Part shown: positions 46,462 through 57,486 of the stretch, in pieces
How the letters are laid out: each line of letters starts with the position of its first letter
Numbering within the stretch: position 1 is the first letter of the stretch
Assembly: GCA_033964015.1 (NCBI GenBank)
Contig: JAWWUD010000109.1
Location: 62,001 to 126,000 of the forward strand
DNA: 64,000 bases
Direction: 5' to 3'
Origin: Scolanthus callimorphus
Taxonomy: Eukaryota > Cnidaria > Anthozoa > Actiniaria > Edwardsiidae
Program-made: the position numbers and the translations under genes
The notes under the pieces: generated by a model
Databases searched by the model: none
What the model saw: the letters and a program-made list of their open reading frames with translations, nothing else
What the model was told of the DNA's origin: nothing

Positions 46462-48424
46462 GACAACTTTGCGGTGTGGGCCGTATTGCTGCGCCTTATC
46501 AAGATTCTAACTATAAAACATTTTATGCTCAATTTACTTGCTCCACCAGTTTGGGTTTTCGTTTTTCGGTGCTCAGTTATGTATGATTGGCCATGTTTAG
46601 GATAAATACTGACTACAATAGGCCAGGATGAAACATCTTTAGATAACCGAAAACAAATAACAGTCTCACCGTTAAATAATGAACTTCAGTTGTATTTTTT
46701 AGTCCACACGCCCCTTGTGGAAATCAGCTGCGGTTGTCGGGGCAAGCGTGTTTAAATAAAGTGTTTACTACTACTACTAGTTGTAAAAATTATGCGCGGT
46801 CAAAAACAAAATTGAACTTCTCAGAAAAAACTTAACTTTTATATGATACTTCGAGCTACAATCAGTCACATTAAAGTGGCCGCAGCGATGTAATTGCCTA
46901 TGCGCATTTTTGAAATTACCATCGAGGTGAAAGCGCTTCTTCGTTTTCATGAATTCTTTATAAGAGAAATACTAAACAGCGATGAATGAATTCTAATGGG
47001 AGTGTTTGTTTCCCATCTATCTTTAGGCTAAAGACGAAACAGGGATAATAGTTGATGCATTTGTTATTAGTTAGATTGCTATTAGCGCAAGGAGCAAAGT
47101 AAGTAGCCGTAACTACCAAAAGCTAAAATATCAACCACTAGATTAATTCCAAATCTTCAGGCTTCACGAAAGTAAGAATCTCAAGTAGTTTATTATTTTA
47201 AACTCAAACTTAAACACTATGAAATATTAAAAAAATATTTAAAACAGTCACTTTTACAATTGAATAGTCTTTGTTTTATGTATTTTCTATGTCCAATGGA
47301 GAAGCACTTAAATATGTTGTCTTAGATTATAAGAAATGAGGGAAGCAATAAAGAAAGCAGTCACCACTTTCACAACATGGTCTCTCGGCGTGTGATACCC
47401 CTGACCTAGTGAATCGGGTGCGTGCGCACTAGCTTATCACAATTAGTGAGTGTCTATTGAATGCCTTTGATTGGAAACAAAATAAAAAAAAAACGTCCTA
47501 AAATATACAAATATATGTTTGCACTTGGCAACTGCTCCGATTTTCATCACTATTGCCAACAACTGGGGACGAAGAGGAGAAGGATTTTGTCTGGCGAGAA
47601 AGGTTTTCAGTTTTTGGAATCTCCTGGGGGCGAAAATAATGTTATGAAAAATGGAAAAAATTTCATGGTAGGTTGTTTAGGTAATTATCCAGAAATCGTG
47701 ACCATAAGGTTGGACTATTCACAACATGCCCTAAAATATTCATATACTTGTCGAAATCTTGCCATACTATGAAACTCGACCAATATGAACACAAAAACTG
47801 CACATTGTTTGAACAGTTTACCGAAGCTGCCGATACCCGAGGCTAGATCAAGAGACTAAGAAATTTTGAGACTCAAAATTGACGGTCTGCAGCGAACGTT
47901 TAAAAAATGCCTACTCGAAGTTCAACGTAGCTCCCAAAGCGTTTATTGGAAAAGATGAGTTAAAAAGGGCTTTTGTTGCGGCACCTTGCTTTTTGTGATT
48001 CCCTCTTTAATTCTGCTAAATCCCTTCGTGCGTCAACCCCATTTCTGTTCCAATGAAATTTATAGATCTTCTTTTCAATTATTTATCACTTTTGGTATAC
48101 TGCTAGCAGAAAGTGCCTAAGTTTATAAAGCCAGCCAACGGCATTGAAGGAGAAATAAGAAGAACCGCTACTTGGAGGAAGCGACGAGCTTTAACCCTGT
48201 AAAGCCTGGTGCCTCCATTTCCCGCGACACACCATCCACTACATGTTTTTCATTCTTGGAGAGCTGGTTAATTCACAAGCCGCAGTTTAACATTTTGGTC
48301 GATAGTACAATGCGGCTAAATAGATGTAGCTCTTGGAAATAACCGCACAGCACAGCGTGACAAGATTTTGCGTGGAGGATTTACTAAGATTAGAAATCTT
48401 CAAAGTTAGAAAGGTGTTGTGCAA
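46462..48424. other. Upstream region of the potassium channel gene
   Basis: No exon is supported. A plus-strand frame at 47461-47772 has basic, low-complexity composition and no recognisable domain. Sequence immediately before 48425 is presumed 5' untranslated. Confidence 0.55.
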
Positions 48425-49693
48425 ATGGACTTAACGACATGTGCGCAAGATTCAAGCAAGGCTTCGTCATCTTCTTGCCTTCATGGTTGGCACGTAGCTG
48501 ATCGTGTGGTAATTAATATTAGCGGGGAGCGCTACGAAACACGGGAATCCACGTTATCTCGCTATCCGGGAACTCTTCTGGGTTCCCCGCTCAAACGCTC
48601 GCAATACTTTGACGAGAAACAGCAAGAATACTTCTTTAATCGAAATCGTCAAGCCTTTGATGCGATTCTATTTTACTATCAGTCCTGGGGCCGGCTTGTG
48701 AAACCGGAACTCGTTCCAGAGAATGTCTTCGTGGAGGAAGTGAGGTTTTTTGAGATTCCAAGTAATTTAGTCACCGCACGAGAGGAATTAGAGAGGGCAT
48801 TAGTCGGTCAAAATGACGCATTGCCAAGTAATAATTTCCAACGTATCATCTGGCAACTGTTCTCTATTCCTAATTCTTCGTTGGCCGCAAAAGCGCTGGC
48901 GTTATGGTCGATCCTAATCATCTTAATATCCATAGTAATTCCATGTGTGGAATCGACCGAGCGCGAATTCAAAGAAACGGTTGTCGACGCGCAAAAGCTT
49001 TCAAATAACGTTTACGCGATGATAGAAATGGGCTGTTACGTGTGGTTCACGTTAGAACTCATCATCCGTCTCACTTCTGCACCAGATAAACTCTCTTTTT
49101 TTCGTCAGCCTTTGAATCTCATAGACGTCTTGACTGTAGTGCCCTATTATATCATTTTAGCCGCCCAAAGGAGCCGCACTGGTTCGTTATCAGTCATGCG
49201 CGTGGCTCGAATGATGAGGATCCTTCGTATTTTCAAGCTCTCCCGTTATTCAAGTGGAATGCGCATTTTGTTGTATACCTTTCTTATAAGTCTGAAGGAA
49301 CTATGGATGTTTCTGATATTCGCGGGGATGAGCGTACTCCTTTCGTCCTCTGGTGTGTTTTATGCCGAGACCGCGCATGGGTTAAATACTTTTGATAGCA
49401 TACCTGGTGCCTTTTGGTGGTCTGTAAGTACTGTAACGACAGTTGGTTATGGAGATCAATACCCAATCTCTCTCTCGGGGAAGCTTGTCGGCAGTGCGCT
49501 TAGCGTGTTTGGAGTATTAGTCGTAGCGCTACCTGTTTTCTTGTTTGTGTCGAACTTCAGGAAAGTTCTGGACACAAAGGTTTCTATATTTGAAGGCGAA
49601 GATACGAAAGATCGAGAGACTGTGCGACGTCATAAACTGGGATTTAGAAACTTCAATGCAGGAGGTTATGGGAATTATCCCACATCGTGGTGA
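48425..49693 (+). CDS. Shaker (Kv1)-like voltage-gated potassium channel subunit
   Basis: One exon gives 422 residues. The ATG at 48425 is preferred; the frame extends two codons upstream only with GTG. A T1 tetramerisation domain spans about 28-111 (VVINISGERYETR ... FFNRNRQAFDAILFYYQSWG ... EEVRFFEIP) without the zinc-site cysteines of Kv2-4, as in Kv1. Six transmembrane segments follow. S4 (MRVARMMRILRIFKLSRYSS) keeps four arginines and a lysine at three-residue steps. The pore has TVTTVGYGDQYP. S6 reads VALPVFLFVSNF where Kv1 has a PVP hinge, so the second proline is phenylalanine. The C-terminus is short, without a PDZ motif. It should sit in the plasma membrane as part of a tetramer. 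The hinge change suggests a regulatory (silent) subunit. Cnidarians are known for large intronless Shaker expansions. Confidence 0.93.
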   Translation: MDLTTCAQDSSKASSSSCLHGWHVADRVVINISGERYETRESTLSRYPGTLLGSPLKRSQYFDEKQQEYFFNRNRQAFDAILFYYQSWGRLVKPELVPENVFVEEVRFFEIPSNLVTAREELERALVGQNDALPSNNFQRIIWQLFSIPNSSLAAKALALWSILIILISIVIPCVESTEREFKETVVDAQKLSNNVYAMIEMGCYVWFTLELIIRLTSAPDKLSFFRQPLNLIDVLTVVPYYIILAAQRSRTGSLSVMRVARMMRILRIFKLSRYSSGMRILLYTFLISLKELWMFLIFAGMSVLLSSSGVFYAETAHGLNTFDSIPGAFWWSVSTVTTVGYGDQYPISLSGKLVGSALSVFGVLVVALPVFLFVSNFRKVLDTKVSIFEGEDTKDRETVRRHKLGFRNFNAGGYGNYPTSW

Positions 49694-50392
49694 ACTAATG
49701 AGACGAGTCCCGGAGGGGGCCGTGCCCCATTAACTTTTTTTTTTAAACATTAGACCCTTCCACGGTTTCTTGATCTTTGGAAATTAGCAAGTTTGTGAAA
49801 TCATTAACGCTATGAAAATGAGCACCTGACAATTATTAAATTTGCCAAGTTTTACAGCGAAGGTTGTAAAATGACGAAGAGACGGCCCTAAGAATCTGAT
49901 ATGGCCCGGGGGTATACTTTCCCCTCGCTCGAACGAAACAACAATACATTTCACAAATTCAAAGGCCTGTACCTCCACCAACGGACGATTCCAGCTATAA
50001 GCGCGCGCTCTTCTTTATTTAGAAATGCCCAAGCCGTGCCTCACAACTACCAGAATGCAGCGCGCGCTTATTTAACAGTTTGTTCGACAAATGTCCCACA
50101 TCTACCGACATGCAGCGCGCGTGCGTTATAGCTGCAATCGTCCATTGACAACTTTTCGCTGTGAAACTAGGCAAAATTTGAAAAGTCGTAGGTGCTCTTT
50201 TCAGTGATATAGATGGATTTTCATTAACTTGCTGCTTTCAAAAGTTCAAGAAACCGTAAAGAGTCTAATTATCTCTGATGATGTTCTTATATTAGCAGGT
50301 TACCGTACTTGTTATACTCTATTGAAAATCTCTTCTTGCTTGCTTTTCATCACAAAATACACTACACAGCGATATTACGTAGCGACGATGAT

Positions 50393-50574
50393 AGAGCAGA
50401 TTTCGTGTGACTGTGAAAAGTACCGCGAAAGAGTTGTACCGCGCAGCGACCGTGACCGTACCGCGACTACGCGATTTCGTTCGGTATCTACAGCAGGCCA
50501 GGTTCGGTACCGCCACTGCGACAGTACCGCGCCGTGTAACGGTACTTTTCACAGTCATACGAAATCTGCTCTAT
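50393..50574. mobile_element. Variant of MITE family C with CCGCG-rich core
   Basis: The ends TAGAGCAGATTTCGTGTGAC and GTCATACGAAATCTGCTCTA match family C in plan, with TA borders. The core has instead alternating GTACCGCG/CGCGGTAC-like motifs that pair internally. 49740-50390 and 50580-51420 show no supportable gene. Confidence 0.65.
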
Positions 50575-51423
50575 TCTGGAGCGAAAGAAAGTGGCATCAG
50601 AAACAGTAACACTAAATATTATAACAATGCTTTTATTTGTGATGTAAAATTTTGCTTGTGATTTTCCTGCCCGAACTTTTTCAGTATTTTTACCGTAATT
50701 TTATTGTATCAGTGCTTTGCTCTCATTCTGTGGAGTGTGGTCAAAAGCTTATCTTTTCGACACGTTTATTTTTCGCAAGATATTTGATGGTCATAGATGA
50801 CAAATTAAACGTCTATACTACCGCCTCTTGTTGATAACACATTACGACTATCACAGGATATTTCTACAGAAACCCATTCATAAGAAAAGCTGAATTTCCC
50901 ATGACGAAGAATCGGAAGTTTTCTGCCCGGAATCGGCCACGCGAAAATGGGTCAAAACTCGTTGGTCGAACTTCTCGCCGCTTTCTTCTGTTTCTCTGGG
51001 TTCTTTTCCTTAACACACACGGGGACGCTTCGCAGGCTACTTATTCTAGTTTCCGATCTTTACTTAACGAAAAGTAGTCCTTTTCTCTTGTTATAGATTC
51101 CAGATGTCAAGTATCCATACATCACGCGCCATTTAACTGAAACAACAACAAGTCAGCATTTATCCAATCAGAAAACACAGCAAATTACATTTAAGAAGCC
51201 ATGTGGTAATACTTCAAAAGCAGTAGTTGTACTGGTTGAAGAAAACAAATGAACCTTTGCTCATATGGTTCACAAACACAAAGTATTTTAATGTACTTTG
51301 AACCAGTAAAAGACTTCTTTTGAAAGAAGTTCAGCTGTTGATCTTCGCCCGAAACCCAGCAATTCATGAGATTTAGACACCGTCCACAATATTGCGCTTC
51401 GGTTTGAAAACTCTCGCACACTT

Positions 51424-51512
51424 TTGAAAACACAATCCAGAGTGGACTTTTTTGGAAAACACAATCCAGAGTGGATTTTTTTGGAAAACACAATCCAGAG
51501 TGTTTTTTTTTT
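51424..51512. repeat. About 30-bp tandem repeat, three copies
   Basis: GAAAACACAATCCAGAGTGG followed by TTTTTTTGG-type spacers occurs three times in a row. Confidence 0.85.
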
Positions 51513-51529
51513 ATTAAACGATACCGTAA

Positions 51530-51950
51530 CGTATTCGTGTGGACGCCCGGAACTTTCCGAAAACGAAAGCGTTAGATTTTCACTGCGCATGCGTTGCACA
51601 TGCGCAATACGGCTTATTAGCGTTTTCAAAACAATAACGATTCATTCTCGTACCCAGAGCCCCCCCGGCTCGTCTGATGCTCGCAGGGGAGGCTCTGGGG
51701 ACATCCATTTGAGGGCCGTCGCCGATTGGCTGATTTTGAGCGTTGGAGCATGCGCTGAAAGATCTTTCTCTCAGGGGCTCTGTGTTAAATCTCGCGCATG
51801 CGTCAGTGGCTGTCACCAGAGCCTCCACCACGAGGTTACGAGCCGGGGAGCTCTGGGTTCGAGAATGATAACGATTCGAAAGCGCTACGCGTGGCCGCGT
51901 TTTTTTTGAAAACGCAAAGAAAACGTTGCGTAACGCAATCGTATGGACCG
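51530..51950. mobile_element. MITE interrupted by family A copy 4
   Basis: Outer fragments rich in GCGTTTTC and GAAAACGC flank the family A element at 51643-51867. The 9-bp duplication ATAACGATT stands at 51634-51642 and 51868-51876. The inner element starts CATTCTCGTACCCAGAGC and ends GAGAATG. Confidence 0.82.
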
Positions 51951-52172
51951 ATGGTAGCCGAAGGCCGAAGACTCGAGATCTGAAGATGTCCCGAACTCAA
52001 GTTGCTCGAGCTATTAGAAACGTTGGCGTTTTGTCAAACGGAGTTGGTCAGTACTTATCCCACCTGTTTGTGAAGATCTCCAACCGCGGCCGCATTCACC
52101 GTCGTCATAATTGTCGAATGCTACCATAGAGTGAGAAAAATAGTCACTATTTCAGTCAATCCTTGATTGCAC

Positions 52173-52426
52173 TAGAGCGGTTTTCACATGACTGTCGTGA
52201 AAACAATTGCAATTGAGCAATCACTAACCAATCAGAATCGAGAGAAATCCCGACTTGCTTCTAAATGGCTTTTTTCTCAGCCAATTGCAAGCCGAACCAA
52301 TTACTAAGTGATGACGCAATTTTATTTACTACAGAATTTGATTGGCTGAGAAAAACGAGTAGCCAATGAAGGCAAAGCAATCGCAATTACATAACAAGTC
52401 TTGACAGTCATGTGAAATCCGCTCTA
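52173..52426. mobile_element. MITE family C, full copy
   Basis: TAGAGCGGTTTTCACATGAC ... GTCATGTGAAATCCGCTCTA. It is the reverse-oriented counterpart of 18732-18986, with TA at both borders. Confidence 0.82.
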
Positions 52427-52764
52427 AATGTTCATTTTGGCTCGCTCTTCGCGCTTGCATAAAGTAAAGAGGGAATTTCTTGATTTTCTACTGCTTTGCT
52501 TTCCAGTACGACTTCCCTAACCAAGACCACCAAAACAAATTTTCTTACGAATCAGCAGCCTGCTGAAAAAATAGATTATTTCAGCAATCAGGTTTGGCTG
52601 AAATGGAGTTCAAATAAGCGGTGTTTTTTTTTTCGATCACTTTGTTCGATGCCCTTCATATGTGGCACATCAATAGAACTCATCAAATGCAAAAAATTGT
52701 TCGGACTGAAATTGTGAATTAACCGTGATCCTCCTCAGAGCTGTTTTAAAGGTTTGTGTGCCGG

Positions 52765-52766
<2 letters not shown>

Positions 52767-52796
<30 letters not shown>
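52767..52796. repeat. C homopolymer tract
   Basis: About thirty consecutive C bases. 52430-52766 and 52800-53380 around it hold no supportable gene. Confidence 0.9.
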
Positions 52797-52798
<2 letters not shown>

Positions 52799-53381
52799 AA
52801 GCCCCCTATTTCAACTAGTAGAAGAAGCAGAAAGAGCAGATCACAATTTCCTTTCGTTGCGCGCGCCCAGATTTTGATAAGCGCATTTCATCGAGCCTCA
52901 GAAAAAAGGTAGATGAACATTCCATTATTTGTGTATAGTAAACCAAGTGTGTAGCTTTTATTATACATGCGCGCAATATGCGTTCCGCAAATGACGAATT
53001 TCTATGCTTGTAACGTCGTACTCACGCTTGCCCGTCAGGCCTATCACTAGTAGGCTTTTTGGGGCGGAGTTTCTTTATTCTCTCGCCAAGATACACATGC
53101 TCGTGTAACGACATTCGTAGGCATTCCATTTAAAACGGAGCAAGCATATTTTCTTCGTTGCGCAAGGTCTCAAAAACCATGTTATTTAAAGAAGTGAACT
53201 AGGAAAATGATATGGAAGCAGCACAACTCCTTAGAAAAATTTTTGTGGTCCCCCCTTTCAGGTGATCCTCACCAAAAAAAATCCTCTGCCTGTGGATTGT
53301 CAAATACCAGATCTTAAATTACCAACTTTGCTCTTTCTACCGACTCGAAATAATGACTTATCGTTTAGAGAGTAATCTTAC

Positions 53382-56300
53382 TTGTATGTTGTCCTCTCCG
53401 AATTTTGTATCCCACGTGGATGCCTCTGCAGTTCGATTCCCACTTGTAAGGGTGTGAGTGAGAGATCACGATACGAGGGCAGCTGAACGGAAGAAGAGGA
53501 GTGTGGTCAGACGTCTCGGGTACACAACGGAACCCCCTCGATAATTACGCACGTGATTATAAGAAATTCCCGCGCCCTGATTGGTCGAGAGGTTTGTGAT
53601 CTCTTGGTAGTAGGTGATTATAGCAGGAGAAAACAAACCTCTCAACCAATCAGGGCGCGGAATTTCTTATAATCACTTGAGTAATTATCGAAGGGGCTCG
53701 TTGTGTAACCGAGACCGAGTATCAGCCACTCCTTTGTTATTGTTTTCGTTCGATATTATAAAGACGAATTGCGTATACAAATCTCTTAATAACCATATAA
53801 AAACAAATGTTCATATTTCAAATTAAATCGAGAAGTTTCAAATTCAATCTAGAACATTGCTCCATATTCTCTAAATCAGCCGATGGAAATGGATGCTTTC
53901 TCCGACTTGGTATGTTGCTATGCTGTCAAAATGGCGGCTGACACAGGCTCTTTTGAGTACGGATGTAATGTTCCCAGTCAATTAAGCAAGGGGCTACGGA
54001 AAATACATTTTTTGACCAGATACTTCGTGCCCCGTGTTCATTGTTTATTTTAATTATTTTCTGTGTACCTTCTAGTATACCCCTTGCATCCTGCGTTAAA
54101 CTTTTCTGCCCCACTCGGAATCTGGAGAGAAAGAAATATTATTTAGACTCATCCAGGAGTCCAATACTAAGGAGTGGCGATCTTTCACACTAGTCTACCC
54201 GGTTTTATTAGGAAAAAGCACTTATTCTCCTGGGTAGCGGAAAATCAACTCATTTTCCCGTTTGATCGATTATCCCTGTTTGGTCCGTGTTATTCAGACA
54301 AGTATCAGTACTGTAGTATGCTTACCCTGTAAAATACAGTATAAGGGGCATACGAACCACTTCGCACATCCACCCTGAATATGCCTGTTAAAAAAAGAAA
54401 ACAACAAAATCGAAAAACGAAGAAACACCGTGGTTATTCTCGAACCCAGAGCTCCCCAGCTCGTAACCTCGCGGGGGAGGTCCTGGTGACAGCCACTGAC
54501 GCATGCGCGAGATTGAATGAAGAGCCAATCTCGTATCCAGAACCCGTCATCTTTTGGCCAGTGGCACAGATTCGGGGCTCTGGGGGAATCCGATTTGTGA
54601 GCATGCGTGATAGATTAAGATCATACAGAAAACATAATGACCTCTCAAACCGGAAACCCAGAATCTGGGTTTTGAAAAAAACCCGAAAAAATCGATTCAT
54701 CTGGCCGCTGGCCAAAAGATGACGGGCTCTGGGTACGAGATTGATAGAGTTGTGTCTTGGGGAGAATTAGAACCCTCCGAGCTGTTTCTGGCCTTCCCAC
54801 AGTTCGTAAAAATGTGGGAACTGTGGGAAGGCCAGAAACACCTCGGAGACAAGACACAGCTCAGGAGACATTTAAAGGTAATAAGTCAGGGGGATTCGCC
54901 TGGTCTGCCTTTGGGCGAGCGGGAATATCGGCCAATCAGAACGATTGTTTGCCGCCAGAGCCTACGACAAACAGCGGTTCACTCGCTCTATTGTGATTCA
55001 AATTGGAATTCTAGCCTGAAGTCGAGTCTACCGTTGACCAGTGTATTGTTTGACCAATGTATTGTTTGGTCAACAGTAGACTCAGGCTAGAAATCCAATT
55101 TGAATCACAATAGAGCGCTAAAAGGACTATTGGACTCTGATTTACAATTTTGTACTTTCATAACTACAACATTTGTCTATTTACCATGTACCGTAGAGTT
55201 TTGTACCCTTGGAGTGCTTATGTTTATGTGGGAAATGTAAACTTGTAAAGGTAAAAACGCTGAACTAACCCATTCCCTTAGCTGTTCTTTACCTTCGACA
55301 TGTGCCAGAGAGTGGATGTCGGTATCGGCGAGTTTTCTCACATGAAACTGTGACCGAGGGTTCGGAACACACAGGGTGGAGTTAAAGCAGTTCACCTGTC
55401 GGCGATATTGATGTTTCTTACTTGTCCTACTAATGGACGCAACAAGTGTCCAGCCTCCACCTGTGGAAAGATAACATTAGTAGTATAGGATGGACCGAAT
55501 TAGTCCCTTTTTTGCGGCGGAATATTTATTTTGCGGCGGAATACATAATGAGCATTAAAATGCGCGTCACCACATTTCCTTGGTCAAACTGAATATGACT
55601 TTGGAGGTTTCATCGCCAAATGTCAGCTATGATGATTAAGCCTGGTGCACACTTGCGACATAAGAAACATGTCACGCGAACAAAATTTAGTGGTTTCGAG
55701 AAGTTGAAGTCGTCAAGAAATAACATAAGATTGCTTTGGTGAAGTAATCTAATGAAGATCCATGGAAAATATTGATTGTTTCAATTATTTTCCCGTACTT
55801 TTTTCGTTGCAACATAACGTCCTTATGTCGCTAGTGTGCACCAGGCTTTACAGAGGATAAATATAACAAGATAAAATGTCAGCAGCGGATTTCAGGGGAG
55901 GTGGGTTGGTGGGTTGGGCGGACGCATTCCCTTTTGCGATACAAAATTGTTATTGTCTAGTTCTTCAAACCAGAAACGCACCCACCAAAACTTGGGATCC
56001 GCCCCTGAATGTTAAAAAGATAGAAACCCATTATGAAATACCATTCTCCCTGTCTCATGCAATTCCTGGGCACGCTTTTGGAAGTCTGCGTCCAGTTTTT
56101 TCTCCCGCAACGCGTGTTGGAGTGTAGGGGAGAAAAGATGACTTCAAGCTAGCGAGAATTAGTTAGGGGTGGGCGCGAGGCTAAGCCCCATTTTACTCAC
56201 CAAATCTCTCCATGTCACAGAAGACGGTTCTGATAATGTTCCCATGCCACTGAACTGGGTAGTAACCGTTGACTGCGTGATTGTTGGCGCTCTTGATTTT

Positions 56301-57486
56301 GGAGCAGGATCTTTCAACTTCTTGCAACTTTGCTTGTTTCTATATCGTATATCATTCTGGCATGAGACGACACTATATTTTCTAATCAGCAAAGGCTGTT
56401 TCTTTTGGAAGTTTAAGAGAAACTGATATTTGCAGCTGGGACGTTTTTTTTTCGTATAATACTAATTAAGCATTAGAGCACAACTTTCTAGGACTTTATC
56501 GGAGTTTACAATGTTCTCGTCTCTCCCAACATCACGCGTGCTCTATTCGTTGATAAAGGATTGCTTTATCTTTGAAATAGAGCATAGATTTGGACCAATC
56601 AGAGCGCGCGTTATATCGTAGCTACATTATAAATTCCTATAAAACACTCCTAGTTCTACTTATAGCTCCCAGTGACAGACGAAAAAGTATTACACCGCCC
56701 AATGCGTAAAATAAATAAATAGAAATGTGATATTATCGAGCGCCTTTTTTAATTCAATTGTGTCCGGAAAGTCGTTTGACCATCAACTTTTATACCACAA
56801 CGCGCGCGTTTCTCGAATTCTGATTGGCTCTCAGCCGTGGGTACATTAAAGTATATACCACGGAACGCGCCATCATCAGCACGCACGCTGTATTTATTTT
56901 TGCCTTTTTGCTGTCCGTATCAAAAAATGTCCTGTTTTTCCGTGGTATGTCCTCTTATATACCACGGAATGACGTAATAAAGTGGTCAAAATGTACTGCG
57001 GACCCACTCGGCGTTTTGACCACTTTATTACGTCATTCCGTGGTATATAAGAGGACATACCACGGAAAATCAGAGGACATTTGTTAATTTTATATTATAT
57101 GGTCCGTAAAATAATGCGAATGGGTTTCGTCAGACTGGTAAGAGTGAACATTTTCTTTAAAACTAAATTATCAAATTAAATCTACGATTTACCTTATTAC
57201 TGTCAAACCCATGGATGAACCATTTTCTTGTGATAACATCTTGCGGAAACAACTCCTTGCTCGCATCATTAAACTCGCATGATCTTGTTCTAAGGCAAAA
57301 ATTGACGCTGTAGCATCTTTCATCTGTGAAACAAGTTTCCAAGCATTCTCTGACATCTGCACAGACTTTAGTTTTGTATGCGTGGTTCTTGAAATATCTA
57401 TCCAGTTCTGTTAGGAGTGAATTACTACATTTCCTCGAGTAAACGGCGAGGACACGGTGCAGAAAAACGAGCGCGAAAACTTTCAT
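53382..57486 (-). CDS. Secreted PAN-like / fibrinogen-related protein (partial model)
   Basis: Exon 57486-57193 (98 codons, ATG, phase 0 end) encodes a signal peptide (MKVFALVFLHRVLAVYS) and a cysteine pattern (VCADVRECLETCFTDERCYS, then CLRTRSCEF) like a PAN/apple module. Exon 56356-56201 (52 codons, phase 0) encodes a Thr/Ser-rich linker after SCKKLKDPAPKSR. Exon 55460-55293 begins GGWTLVASISRTSK, the hallmark of fibrinogen-related and intelectin-type domains, and ends RKLADTDIHSLAHVEG. A further possible exon, 53442-53382, reads WESNCRGIHVGYKIRR. An exon is missing between the second and third, because their phases do not match; the 3' end is not found. The gene may be intact with unseen exons or decayed. 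Related cnidarian proteins are secreted lectins or matrix proteins. Confidence 0.55.
53521..53707. mobile_element. Hairpin MITE with TACACAACG ends
   Basis: TACACAACGGAACCCCCTCG at the left pairs with CGAAGGGGCTCGTTGTGTA at the right. The arms share GATAATTAC and CCCTGATTGG with their complements. It is directly followed by an inverted family B copy at about 53715-53953. Confidence 0.75.
53715..53953. mobile_element. MITE family B, inverted copy
   Basis: The sequence from CAGCCACTCCTTTGTTATTG to GGCGGCTGACACAGGCTCTT is the reverse complement of the 10445 and 39385 copies, with internal divergence. Confidence 0.75.
54436..55118. mobile_element. Cluster of hairpin elements
   Basis: A truncated family A end (from 54436) runs into a distinct element at about 54530-54744 whose ends read CAATCTCGTATCCAGAACCC and GGGCTCTGGGTACGAGATTG. 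Then come a near-perfect hairpin at about 54757-54866 (arms containing CTGTTTCTGGCCTTCCCACA) and another at 54995-55118 (arms containing GTGATTCAAATTGG and CTAGCCTGA). Confidence 0.65.
55638..55849. mobile_element. MITE with AAGCCTGGTGCACACT ends
   Basis: AAGCCTGGTGCACACTTGCG on the left and CGCTAGTGTGCACCAGGCTT on the right bound a 212-bp non-coding element in an intron of the minus-strand PAN/fibrinogen-type gene. Confidence 0.78.
56770..57070. mobile_element. TATACCACGGAA palindromic element
   Basis: Two arms meet near 57005: CCACGGAATGACGTAATAAAG and its complement, followed by GTGGTATATAAGAGGACATA. The left part (56770-56890) matches the outer element of the nest at 30791-31490 in inverted orientation. 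Confidence 0.72.

Noticed and set aside
47461..47772. A 103-codon plus-strand frame upstream of the channel
   Set aside because: Low-complexity basic start, no domain, no splice support; likely chance in AT-rich DNA.
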